Shown here one piece after another: positions 15,927 through 24,848 of a DNA stretch of 31,130 nt. Both the position numbers and the translations under genes were made by a program. Positions within the stretch are counted from its first letter, which is position 1. Each line of letters begins with the position of its first letter. The notes beneath the pieces are model-generated. The model made no database searches and was not told the origin of the DNA. It was given only the letters and a program-made list of their open reading frames with translations. This DNA is from Pilasporangium apinafurcum (Eukaryota > Oomycota > Peronosporomycetes > Pythiales > Pythiaceae): the NCBI GenBank assembly GCA_001600495.1, contig BCKE01000102.1, positions 2,765 to 33,894 of the forward strand, read 5' to 3'.

Positions 15927-17438
15927 ATGAAAGCCGAATGCAAGCGAAAGTGTTGTCCAGATCTCACACTACCACGGACCACGAAAAGCAAAGTGACCAA
16001 AGAGGAGAAGTTTAAAATTGATCTGATTGCGCTATGTACTGATCCTAGATGTCAGAACGCGCTTTTATTTCTTGACTGGAGGGAACTTTGTGACCGTCCA
16101 GATCCATGGATGTTACCACTTTTCCAAGCAAACCTCAACAAGCCCGATTGGACATCACTTTGTCGGCGGCCTAAAAAGTGGATACTGCCATTCTTTGAAG
16201 CGAATCCGGACAAGCTCGATTGGAAATTACTCAGCAACAATCTCCAAGAATGGATAATACCTCTCTTGATCGCATATCCCGATAAGCTTAATTGGGAACA
16301 AATTTGTCGTTATCATCAAAAAGCATTTGTATTGCCGCTATTCGAAACACACCCAGATAAGCTCAATTGGGAGGTACTCTGCTACGAACCTCAAGAAGAA
16401 TGGATATTACCACTGTTTCAAGCTCACCTAGATAAACTTAATTGGGAGTATCTTCACTACTTTGTAGAAGAATGGATGCTGCCACTTTTTGAAGCGAATC
16501 CAGACAAACTCAATTGGGAGAAACTCTGCACCGAATCTAAAGAATGGATGTTGCCGTTGTTTCAAGCAAATCCAGACAAGATTTTTTGGGAAGAACTTTG
16601 TTACAAATCTCAAGAGTGGTTACTACCATTCCTCGAAACGCACCTAGATAAAATCGCTTGGGAACAACTTTGCTACAAACCTCAAGAGCGGTTATTACCA
16701 TTTTTCAAAGCGCATCTAGATAAGCTCTCTTGGGAAGAACTTTGTTACAAATCTCAAGAGTGGTTACTACCATTCCTCGAAATGCACCTAGATAAAATCG
16801 CTTGGAAACAACTTTGCTACAAACCTCAAGAGCGGTTATTACCATTTTTCAAAGCGCATCTAGATAAGCTCTCTTGGGAAGAACTTTGTTGCAATTCTCA
16901 AAAATGGATGCTATCATTCTTCGAAACACATCCAGATAAGCTCCATTGGGATAAACTCTGCGAAAACTCTGAAGAATGGATGCTACCACTTTTTCAAANT
17001 CACCTAGACAAACTCAACTGGGAGAAACTCTACTACAAACCTCAAGAATGGATGCTGCCGCTTTTCAAGACATGCCCAGATAAGCTTAATTGGACGCGAC
17101 TCTGCTACAAACCTCAAGAATGGATGCTACCGCTCTTCGAAGCACATTTAGACAAACTCGATTGGAAAAAACTCTGCTTGTGTTCTCCAAAGTTGATGCT
17201 ACCATTTTTTGAAGCNCANCCAGATAAGCTCCATTGGACACGACTCTTTTTGTACGGTCCTCAAGAATGGATGCTACCACTCTTTNAAGCACACCCAGAT
17301 AAGCTNANTTGGNANAAACTTTGCAACNGGCCTAAGGAATGGATGCTACCTCTTTTTCAAGCAAATCCAGATAAACTCCATTGGGATCGACTTCGTGAAA
17401 ACCCTCCAGAATGGCTGTTGCCACTACTCCAAAATTGA
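15927..17438 (+). CDS. 24-residue-repeat protein 4
   Basis: This open paralogue has about 503 residues from the first in-frame ATG. The leader MKAECKRKCCPDLTLPRTTK matches the plan of gene 3. The cap is FKIDLIALCTDPRC plus FLDWRELC, and about 19 units follow. Units 8-11 contain a recent tandem duplication of a two-unit block (144 bp, two differences). Nine ambiguous bases fall between 16999 and 17328, clustered in the last third, which suggests allelic or copy mixing. It ends with the shared sequence PDKLHWDRLRENPPEW and LLPLLQN before a TGA. Confidence 0.85.
   Translation: MKAECKRKCCPDLTLPRTTKSKVTKEEKFKIDLIALCTDPRCQNALLFLDWRELCDRPDPWMLPLFQANLNKPDWTSLCRRPKKWILPFFEANPDKLDWKLLSNNLQEWIIPLLIAYPDKLNWEQICRYHQKAFVLPLFETHPDKLNWEVLCYEPQEEWILPLFQAHLDKLNWEYLHYFVEEWMLPLFEANPDKLNWEKLCTESKEWMLPLFQANPDKIFWEELCYKSQEWLLPFLETHLDKIAWEQLCYKPQERLLPFFKAHLDKLSWEELCYKSQEWLLPFLEMHLDKIAWKQLCYKPQERLLPFFKAHLDKLSWEELCCNSQKWMLSFFETHPDKLHWDKLCENSEEWMLPLFQXHLDKLNWEKLYYKPQEWMLPLFKTCPDKLNWTRLCYKPQEWMLPLFEAHLDKLDWKKLCLCSPKLMLPFFEXXPDKLHWTRLFLYGPQEWMLPLFXAHPDKXXWXKLCNXPKEWMLPLFQANPDKLHWDRLRENPPEWLLPLLQN
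16591..16878 (+). repeat. Recent 144-bp tandem duplication of two repeat units
   Basis: 16591-16734 and 16735-16878 are adjacent copies that differ at only two bases (a C/T and a G/A), while most units in the family have diverged much further. This shows that the arrays grow in steps of two 72-bp units. Confidence 0.85.
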
Positions 17439-17466
17439 TGTGGTTTACATAACGGTAACTTTTTTT

Positions 17467-17480
17467 GATTGGTTAAAAAA
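17467..17480 (+). promoter_or_regulatory. GATTGG box before repeat-protein gene 5
   Basis: GATTGGTTAAAAAA lies in the same spacer context (GTTTACATAACGG before it, GCATAATTTGGCGCG after it), 132 bp before the first usable ATG. Confidence 0.55.
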
Positions 17481-17598
17481 TAATGAATGCATAATTTGGC
17501 GCGCTTTCTATCTCAACTCATATCATTCACATAGTTCCTCAGTGTCAGCGAAAATAGCGGCACAATTTCATACTACCACGGGGTAAGGAAAAGCAACA

Positions 17599-19359
17599 AT
17601 GACCAAGAAAGAACGTTTCAAGATCAATCTGATTACGCTATGCACTGATCCCAGGTGTCAGAACGTGCTTTTATTTCTTGACTGGGATGAACTCTGCGAC
17701 CGTCCGAAATCATGGATGTTGCCGCTCTTTGAAGCAAACCCAAACAAGCTCCGTTGGGGAGATTTGTGCATCAGACCCCAAAAATGGATGTTATCGCTCT
17801 TTGAAGCGAATCTAGATAGGCTCTGTTGGAATTGGATTGGCAGTGAACCTCGAGAATGGACGTTACCACTATTACAAGCAAACCTAGATAAGCTCGATTG
17901 GGGATATCTTTGCTTGTGGCCTCGCAAATCGGTGCTACCGCTCTTTGAAGCACATCCAGACAGGCTCGATTGGAGACGATTCTGTGAAGAACCTCAAGAA
18001 TGGATAATACCGCTCTTGATAACATATCCCGATAAACTTGATTGGAAACGGCTTTGTCGTTATCCTGAAAACCCAATGTTATTGCCGCTCTTTGAAGCAC
18101 ATCCAGACAGGCTCGATTGGAAACAATTTTGCAAATTTCCTGAAGAATGGATGTTACCACTCTTTCAAGCGAATTTAGACAAGATCGTTTGGGAAAAAAT
18201 TTGTTTCAAGTCTCAAGAGTGGTTACTACCATTCTTCAAAGCGCACCCAGATAAGCTTGATTGGACGCTACTTTGTTGCAGTTCTCCAAAGTGGTTATTA
18301 CCGTTATTTGAAGCGCACTTAGATAAACTCTCTTGGAGAAATCTTTGCAGCAGACCTCAAAAATGGTTATTACCATTATTCGAAGCACACCAAGATAAGC
18401 TTAATTGGGGAGAGCTTTGTGATAACCCTCAAGAGTGGTTATTACCGTTCTTTGAGACGCACCAAGATAAACTCGTTTGGGACCGACTTTGTTGGGGTTC
18501 TTTTGAAGGGATGCTACCATTATTCGAAGCACACCAAGATAAGCTCCATTGGATGAGACTCTGTTACTATTCTCAAGAGTGGTTACTGCCGTTTTTTCAA
18601 ACTCACCTAGACAAACTCAACTGGGGGGAGCTCTGTTGTAGACCTCAAGGATGGATGTTGCCGCTCTTCGAAACATGCCCAGATAAGCTTAATTGGATAC
18701 GACTCTGCGAAACATCTCAAAAATGGATGTTGCCTCTCTTTGAAGCGCATCCAGATAAGCTCGACTGAAAAAAAATCTGCTTTGAATCTCAAGAATGGAT
18801 GCTGCCTCTCTTGGAAGCGCATCCAGACAAACTCAATTGGCAGAGCGTTTCCTGTGGATCTGAAAAATGGCAGCTACCTCTTTTTGAAGCACATCCAGAT
18901 AAGCTTCATTGGACACTTATTTGCGTCAGCCCTGAAAAATGGAAATTGCCATTTTTCCAAGCAAATTTAGACAAGCTCTATTGGAAACACCTTTGCCACG
19001 CGTCTCCAAAATGGATGATACCATTCTTGATGGAGCATCCAGACAAGCTTGACTGGACAGAGCTTTGCAAGACTTCTCAGAAACAGATGCTACCGCTCTT
19101 TGAAGCCCATCCAGACAAAATCAACTGGGAAAAACTTTGTGATACTTCTCGGTATAAAGTACCATTTTTGCCAGTGAATCCAACAGAATGGATACTGCCA
19201 TTTTTTCAAACGCACATAGATAAGCTCGATTGGGAGCGACTGTGCAACCAACCTCGAGAATGGATGCTACCACTTTTCCAAGCGAATCAAGATAAACTTC
19301 ATTGGGATCGACTTCGTAAAAATCCCAAAGAATGGATATTGCCATTACTCCAGAATTGA
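17599..19359 (+). CDS. 24-residue-repeat protein 5, with one in-frame stop
   Basis: The frame opens at ATG 17599 and stays in phase to 19359 except for TGA at 18766-18768. That TGA falls where the consensus unit has TGG (Trp), so a single-base nonsense change or an error is likely; as it stands the product is 389 residues. Cap: FKINLITLCTDPRC and FLDWDELC. About 23 units are encoded in total. The normal basic leader is lost: the equivalent start at 17542 reads GTG and its frame meets a TAA at about 17584, so translation must begin closer to the cap. The end (DKLHWDRLRKNPKEW, LPLLQN) matches gene 4. Confidence 0.8.
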
Positions 19360-19387
19360 TGTGGTTTACACAACGGAAACTTTTTTT

Positions 19388-19401
19388 GATTGGTTAAAAA
19401 A
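19388..19401 (+). promoter_or_regulatory. GATTGG box before repeat-protein gene 6
   Basis: GATTGGTTAAAAAA is preceded by the conserved GTTTACACAACGG motif. It lies 110 bp before ATG; ACATCATTTTTTG is present but TTTGGCGC is not. Confidence 0.55.
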
Positions 19402-19497
19402 ATGTGAATGCATAACAGCAATATCTTTTTTTTCAACCAATTATCTGGAAAGCGCTGAAATGCACATCATTTTTTGTTTTGAACTTTTCAACTTACG

Positions 19498-21660
19498 ATG
19501 CCGCCAAAAGGTAAGCGCAAGCGGAAGCATCGACAGAATAAGGATGAAGACAGCGACTTTGAAGAAACCGTATTAGATCTCGCCCAGTTGCGAACTAAAA
19601 AAGCTAAGCGTCAACGTCGAAGTACCAAAGCCCACGAAATTGCGCCGAAAATAACAGCGACATCAACGCGTTTCAAAATCAATCTGGCTACTCTATGGAC
19701 TGATCCAAGATGCCAGAACGTGCCTTTATTTCTCAACTGGAATGAGCTTTGCTATCGTCCGTACCCATGGATGCTTCCACTTTTTAAAGCAAATCCAAAT
19801 AAGCTTAATTGGATAAATCTCTGTCACAAACATCAAAAATGGATGTTACCACTTTTTCAAGCGAATCCCAATAAGCTTCATTGGAGAAAACTTTGCGACA
19901 AGCCCCAAGGATGGATATTCACGCTTTTTGAAATGTACCAAGACAGAATCGATTGGAAACTGCTTTGTTCTTATCCTCAAGTATCGACATTGCCGTTTTT
20001 AGAAGCGCATTTAGATAACCTTGTTTGGAAACAACTCTGCAATAAACCTCAAGAATGGATATTGCCGCTCTTTCAAGCTTACCCGGACAAACTTGAATGG
20101 AGCCATCTTTGTCGCTTTGCGAAAGAGTGGATGATACCGCTCTTTAAAATGAATGTAGACAAACTGAACTGGGACCATCTTTGTAAACAGCCACAGAAAT
20201 GGATACTGCCATTTTTACAAGCGAACCAAGACAAACTCAATTGGAGACAACTGTGTTATAAACCTCACGAATGGATGATTCCCTTTTTTGAAGACAATTT
20301 GGATAAACTGAGCTGGAAAGAAATTTGTTACAATCCTCAAGAATTGATACTTCCATTTTTGCAAGCACATTTGGACAAGATTGACTGGGAAAGGCTTTGC
20401 CATGGTCTAAATGAATGGACGCTGTTGTTTTTACAAAAGAATAATGACAAGGTCGACTGGGGTCAGTATTTATTTTATTTTGATCTTGGTGAAGAGTGTC
20501 GTCCGTTGTTTGAAGCAAACTCGGACAAGCTCAATTGGAGTAAACTTTGTGGATGCGCGAAAGAATGGATGCTACCACTTTTTGAAGCGAATTTAAACAA
20601 ACTTGACTGGAAAAAACTTTGTTCGACGCCCAAGCGATGGATGCTGCCACTGTTACAGGCCAATACAGACAAACTTGACTGGAGTGAGCTTTATCCCAAT
20701 GTGGAAAGATGGATGATACCACTAATAGAGGCCAATCCAGAAACATTCTTGAAAATGAATCTGAATTTTGTCGACTGGACAGTATTATGCTTTGAACCAC
20801 AAGAATGGATGCTCGAATTATTTGAGGCGTATCCAAGTAAACTTCGCTGGGAAGTTGTTTGTATCAGGTCCCGAGAGTGGATGTTACCACTTTTCCAAGC
20901 GAATCAAGACAAACTACATTGGGTTAATCTTTGTCGTGCGCCTCAAGAATGGATGTTGCCATTACTACAAGTGCATCCAAATAAACTGAACTGGGATGAC
21001 TTATGTAAAAACTCTCAAGAGTGGATGTTACCATTGTTACAAGCACATCCAGACAAACTACTCTGGACTAACCTTTGTCGCAGACCACAAGAATGGATGC
21101 TACCACTACTATTACATGCGCCTCCAAGTCAACTGCACTGGAATAGTCTTTGTCGCCACATGAAGAAATGGATGTTGCCACTTTTCGAAGCAAATCGGAA
21201 CATGCTCTCCATTCCAGCGAATACAAATGGACTCGATTGGTATTTTGTTTGTGAAAACCCCCAAGAATGGATGCTGCCATTATTTCAAGCGCGTCCAGAT
21301 AAGCTTCGCTGGTATCGTCTTTGCGAAAACCATCAAGAATGGATGTCGCCACTCTTCGAAGCGAATCCAGATAAACTCGTTTGGTATCATTTTTGTGGAA
21401 ACCCTCAAGAGTGGATGCTGCCATTGCTACAAGCAAATGCACATGAGCTTAGCTGGAGTCGTCTTTGTGACAGCCCTCAAGAGTGGATGCTACCTCTTTT
21501 TCAAGCAAACCCAGATAAACTTGTTTGGTATTATCTCTACAAAACACCCCAAGAGTGGATGTTCCCACTTTTCGAAGCAAATCCAGATAAGCTTAGATGG
21601 AGTTACTTTTGTGAAAATCTTCCAAAGTGGATGTCGCCATTACTTCAGAAAAAATGTTGA
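19498..21660 (+). CDS. 24-residue-repeat protein 6, the longest intact copy
   Basis: This is a 720-residue open reading frame. The leader MPPKGKRKRKHRQNKD, then EDSDFEETVLDLAQLRTKK, is basic then acidic then basic; it closely matches the leader of the Fanzor protein. The cap is FKINLATLWTDPRC and FLNWNELC. About 26 units follow. Three units are stretched by several residues (around 20460-20500, 20740-20775 and 21205-21235), which shows the scaffold tolerates insertions between helices. It ends ENLPKWMSPLLQKKC. It is the most reliable member for family searches. The leader suggests nuclear targeting, and the repeats probably form an alpha-helical solenoid; both are inference. Confidence 0.9.
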   Translation: MPPKGKRKRKHRQNKDEDSDFEETVLDLAQLRTKKAKRQRRSTKAHEIAPKITATSTRFKINLATLWTDPRCQNVPLFLNWNELCYRPYPWMLPLFKANPNKLNWINLCHKHQKWMLPLFQANPNKLHWRKLCDKPQGWIFTLFEMYQDRIDWKLLCSYPQVSTLPFLEAHLDNLVWKQLCNKPQEWILPLFQAYPDKLEWSHLCRFAKEWMIPLFKMNVDKLNWDHLCKQPQKWILPFLQANQDKLNWRQLCYKPHEWMIPFFEDNLDKLSWKEICYNPQELILPFLQAHLDKIDWERLCHGLNEWTLLFLQKNNDKVDWGQYLFYFDLGEECRPLFEANSDKLNWSKLCGCAKEWMLPLFEANLNKLDWKKLCSTPKRWMLPLLQANTDKLDWSELYPNVERWMIPLIEANPETFLKMNLNFVDWTVLCFEPQEWMLELFEAYPSKLRWEVVCIRSREWMLPLFQANQDKLHWVNLCRAPQEWMLPLLQVHPNKLNWDDLCKNSQEWMLPLLQAHPDKLLWTNLCRRPQEWMLPLLLHAPPSQLHWNSLCRHMKKWMLPLFEANRNMLSIPANTNGLDWYFVCENPQEWMLPLFQARPDKLRWYRLCENHQEWMSPLFEANPDKLVWYHFCGNPQEWMLPLLQANAHELSWSRLCDSPQEWMLPLFQANPDKLVWYYLYKTPQEWMFPLFEANPDKLRWSYFCENLPKWMSPLLQKKC

Positions 21661-21730
21661 TGCGGTTGAAAAAAACACAAACACAAATAAGCAATTACTT
21701 TTTATTGTATTACAAGGAGCAGTGAAAATA

Positions 21731-22081
21731 TTATTGTGTGTATGGATGAAATTGTGAATGACTAAGACTATTAGCTAGTGTTTCATTAGCATAAATAAAC
21801 ACAGCATTGGCTTCTTCACGAAGTTGTCTTTTGTTTTCATCAAGAACAGTAACAAATTCTTTCTCATATTCAGCTTTGTTTTGCTCAGCGATCTGCTGGA
21901 GTAAGTCGTTTGATGGTTCATTGTACGAACAATTTTGTGTTTCCTTGGTGCAATTGACGTAGAGCGAAACTGTGACGATTACTGGATTTGGACGACGATG
22001 ATTGGACGAAAGTCTATTTGGATGGTTTTGATTGGCTGAAACACAAGAATTTGAAAGGACGTTGGTGGGCGGAGGTGGCAA
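21731..22081 (-). CDS. Small Cys-containing unknown protein, no ATG start
   Basis: The frame is open from 22105 to 21731 but contains no ATG; the nearest alternative is TTG at 22081. The product would have a Pro/Asn-rich N-terminus (PPPPTNVLSNSC), a hydrophobic beta-like stretch (PVIVTVSLYVNC) with nearby Cys and an NCS glycosylation-type site, then a charged helix (EEANAVFIYANETLANS). An N at 22109 sits just upstream, so a start may be hidden by poor sequence or lie in an upstream exon. It converges with repeat-protein gene 6. It is protein-like, but the call is weak. Confidence 0.4.
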   Translation of the reverse strand: MPPPPTNVLSNSCVSANQNHPNRLSSNHRRPNPVIVTVSLYVNCTKETQNCSYNEPSNDLLQQIAEQNKAEYEKEFVTVLDENKRQLREEANAVFIYANETLANSLSHSQFHPYTQ

Positions 22082-22262
22082 CGTGAACGCAAAATGAAAA
22101 GTGAATTANATGGAGGACTTAGTTCGCTACCACTACATCTAAGCTCCCGTTGAGTGCATCTTTTCCTAATTTGATTACGATCAGCTTTCTACTTTCTTCC
22201 TTTACACGTGCATTTATATGCAACTATGTATTTCTGACTATTTTCCTTCTTAATGTATTAAA

Positions 22263-22799
22263 ATGACTTTGAGGTATGTAAGATCGTCTGACCTCGAACG
22301 CAAGGTGAGGCACATGCCGACGCTATGCTTGTTCCTTGCGTGCGAGGTCAGGCATGTGTTGCAAGTTTATACACGCAAAGACTCAGGGACTTTTACCAGT
22401 TATGACATTGGAGCATTTGCAAAAAGACATGTCAAACAAAAAGAAGTAGTGGATGATTGGACACCAATTTATACAAATGAAGAATACGAATCAGATGATA
22501 AAGACTGTATAACAAACCCGTCAAAGATAATTCCAACTAAAAAAATTTCTACAACTCGTTCACAAAAACAAAATTGTGTAAATGTAATTGAAAAGTATGA
22601 AGATGTTGGAATTACCAAATCAAAAAATGTAAAAGTGGGTAAAATCAGGCGACGAAAATCAGGTACGTCAAGAAACCAAATAGGTGATGACCTTAAAGAA
22701 TATGTTGACGAATCTGCCATCAAGACAAAGGGACACAAAATACAAACTCGATCAACCAATACCGACAGAGTCGTAGATGTCGAATGTATTGAATACTGA
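22263..22799 (+). CDS. Unknown basic protein with an inverted repeat in its 5' end
   Basis: The ATG at 22263 gives 178 residues. The first ~35 codons overlap an 18-bp inverted repeat and look unlike the rest. From about residue 38 the protein is hydrophilic, first acidic (NEEYESDDKDC), then rich in Lys/Arg/Ser/Thr (VGKIRRRKSGTSRNQ), mostly disordered-looking, and ends VVDVECIEY. No family is recognised. A 5' region of AT- and pyrimidine-rich DNA (22110-22262) holds no clear promoter. The inverted repeat may be a later insertion that supplied the start. Confidence 0.5.
   Translation: MTLRYVRSSDLERKVRHMPTLCLFLACEVRHVLQVYTRKDSGTFTSYDIGAFAKRHVKQKEVVDDWTPIYTNEEYESDDKDCITNPSKIIPTKKISTTRSQKQNCVNVIEKYEDVGITKSKNVKVGKIRRRKSGTSRNQIGDDLKEYVDESAIKTKGHKIQTRSTNTDRVVDVECIEY
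22288..22351. repeat. 18-bp inverted repeat with 28-bp spacer
   Basis: CTGACCTCGAACGCAAGG at 22288-22305 pairs with 22334-22351 at 17 of 18 positions. A related sequence, CTGACCTCAAAGCGAGG, follows the gene's stop near 22798, so the motif occurs three times around one gene. Confidence 0.75.
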
Positions 22800-22846
22800 C
22801 CTCAAAGCGAGGGAAGCATTGATGATGATTTTGGATTGAAAAGCAA

Positions 22847-24589
22847 TTACAAGTCAGACTGTTTCAACGCTTCGCGCAGCAAACTAACCTCATCACTACT
22901 GAATTGACAAGCATTCTGTACATCTTTAACCGACATTTTGTCATACTTTTGAAGATCCGAAAGCAAAATCCAAGTTTTACCCCTTTCGCGTCTGTTGATC
23001 CAAATAATGGGAACTTTGTTCAAATTGGAGCTCTTGGATATTTTCTCCGCGTAGTGCTCAGTGAGACGCTGGCATAGCCACCGTTTTGGGTGTTCGTGGC
23101 GTGGATCATTGATGTAGTACTTTCCCCAATAGACCTTACTAAAGCCATGATCAGAGAAAGCAACAGCAGCATCTTTGAGCAAAGCCTCGCGCGACATAAT
23201 TGGCCATTGCTTGTTCTTCTTAATTGTCTCTGCAAGATCTTCATTCGATGTTACGTCAATCAACTTGACTATGGATTCCATATAACTCAAAATGGCAAGT
23301 CCTGAATTGTCTTGGGCATTCTTCGTTAGAATCGCTTTAAATGTGAGCTCCATTCTTGACACCTTTGCGATAAAATTAATTACTTTTTCTGCATAAGATG
23401 CTTGCTTAGACGACGTGATGTTGAATCCGAATGCATGAATGGAATTGCTTGTACTAACGTATGAAAGTAGTATCCAACGATGACCCTTGAATATTGGGAA
23501 CAATGTGACTAGAGCAGGATCAATAAGTCTCCAAGCTTTACTGTCTTTTGTTTCAATTGCACGACATTGCCATGGTGAAAGCATACGAAGCCTCTTATAT
23601 GGGATCAGTTCGGCTAACCGCATGCTCAAAACGCGCATCATGTCTTCAGTGATGGTCTCATCTTGTTCAAGTATGTCTCTCCATCCTTGAGGGATTATCA
23701 ACCTGATTGTTCGACTTCCAGCTTGGCGTATAAGGATTGACGCTTCCAAATGACTGAAAGAACTAGTATCGGAGTCGGAAGATATTGTCGCATGATCATG
23801 AGGAAATCCATCAGAAGTATAGCGTAGTTCCATTTCGACTTCATCCAAACCATGGCTGTCAAAATTTTCGAGTGAATCGCAATTACTGTAACATTCATCG
23901 TGTCTATCAGATTCTCCGTCATATTCGGTGGATTCTTCGTCTTCGAGTCTCTCCATCGACTCATCGACTTGTTCATTAGATTCTTCATCTTCTCGTTCAC
24001 TGGATTCTTCACTATTGGGTTCATAGAAATTATCATATTTTTCATCGTTGTGTTCCTCCATCGGTTCATCGGCATGTTCTTCAGATTCAGCCAAGCAATT
24101 AATCGCTGGTTGACTGACTGCTGGATGTGTTGGTGGATCTTCTTCAGGATGATTGACATCCCATCGACTAAGGCGGTCGTTTAAATCAATCTCGGTCTTG
24201 CATGTTGACTTTCCGCTTTCGCGATTTCTTTTTTTACGTATCTGGTCTGTGATATATTCGTGCCTGCGCTTTTGTTTTCCTTGCAACTTGACTTCCTTTT
24301 TCACTTGAATTCCGATTATTTTACCAGCAGGATGATTATTGACTACACCAAAAGCTCCTTTATCCCATACATTGCGAGTCTTTTTTTCTGTTGGGTCAAG
24401 CTTGTACGCTCGTAATTTATCGCCAGCGTCGATACCAGCGCGCCATGCCGGTCCATTAACTGTCACATTCTGTGCAATATATCCTTCCGAATTGGAGTTG
24501 ATCGTCAATCCCATATTTTCTTCACCTTCCCATCTCAATAAGTAAAGCCAAATGTATCCCTTATTTGCCGCCATTTTATTTGAACTCAT
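22847..24589 (-). CDS. PDZ-domain protein with acidic linker and degenerate Ulp1-like C-terminal region
   Basis: The first in-frame ATG is at 24589 and gives 580 residues. Residues about 20-95 match a PDZ-type peptide-binding fold (MGLTINSNSEGYIAQ, GPAWRAGIDAGDKL). A basic stretch (KQKRRHEYITDQIRKKRNRE) is followed by a long Glu/Asp/Ser-rich linker (about 150-280) with repeats such as EESSEREDEESNEQ. The C-terminal half contains LVTLFPIFKGHRWILLSY, AFGFN, then QDNSGLAILSYMES, which follows the order of His, Asp and Gln/Cys motifs in Ulp1/SUMO-protease (C48) domains. The expected catalytic Cys is Ser (about residue 429) and the Asp is replaced, so it would be an inactive relative. The PDZ call is fair; the C48 call is tentative. 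Confidence 0.7.
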   Translation of the reverse strand: MSSNKMAANKGYIWLYLLRWEGEENMGLTINSNSEGYIAQNVTVNGPAWRAGIDAGDKLRAYKLDPTEKKTRNVWDKGAFGVVNNHPAGKIIGIQVKKEVKLQGKQKRRHEYITDQIRKKRNRESGKSTCKTEIDLNDRLSRWDVNHPEEDPPTHPAVSQPAINCLAESEEHADEPMEEHNDEKYDNFYEPNSEESSEREDEESNEQVDESMERLEDEESTEYDGESDRHDECYSNCDSLENFDSHGLDEVEMELRYTSDGFPHDHATISSDSDTSSFSHLEASILIRQAGSRTIRLIIPQGWRDILEQDETITEDMMRVLSMRLAELIPYKRLRMLSPWQCRAIETKDSKAWRLIDPALVTLFPIFKGHRWILLSYVSTSNSIHAFGFNITSSKQASYAEKVINFIAKVSRMELTFKAILTKNAQDNSGLAILSYMESIVKLIDVTSNEDLAETIKKNKQWPIMSREALLKDAAVAFSDHGFSKVYWGKYYINDPRHEHPKRWLCQRLTEHYAEKISKSSNLNKVPIIWINRRERGKTWILLSDLQKYDKMSVKDVQNACQFSSDEVSLLREALKQSDL

Positions 24590-24777
24590 ATGCTGTCTTG
24601 AAAGAAACTTGAAGAATGGCGTACTCAAAAATTACAAAAAGTGATGGTAGGTTCGAACGGTATACGTACTACACTAGATTAGTTCTCATCACCTGTATCC
24701 TTGATGTCGCATAGGGTAAAAACAATGCGACAGAACTGGATATTTTTCTTATTGATTGGTAGCCACGAACCTCAATA

Positions 24778-24797
24778 CTTGTTATTTGTATAACAAG
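24778..24797. terminator. Perfect 8-bp hairpin at the 3' end of the small membrane-protein gene
   Basis: CTTGTTAT, a four-base TTGT loop and ATAACAAG lie about 50 bp beyond the stop of the minus-strand gene at 24849. Short palindromes end transcripts in some giant viruses; that role is an inference here. Confidence 0.35.
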
Positions 24798-24848
24798 CAA
24801 AAAAGATAAAATCTTACATTGATCATTTTCAAATTCGTTTCGTTCTAT

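Noticed and set aside
17599-19359. A genetic code with TGA as Trp
   Set aside because: Other genes here (17438, 19359, 21660, 22799) end cleanly at TGA and the repeats use TGG hundreds of times, so the one internal TGA is a lesion or error.
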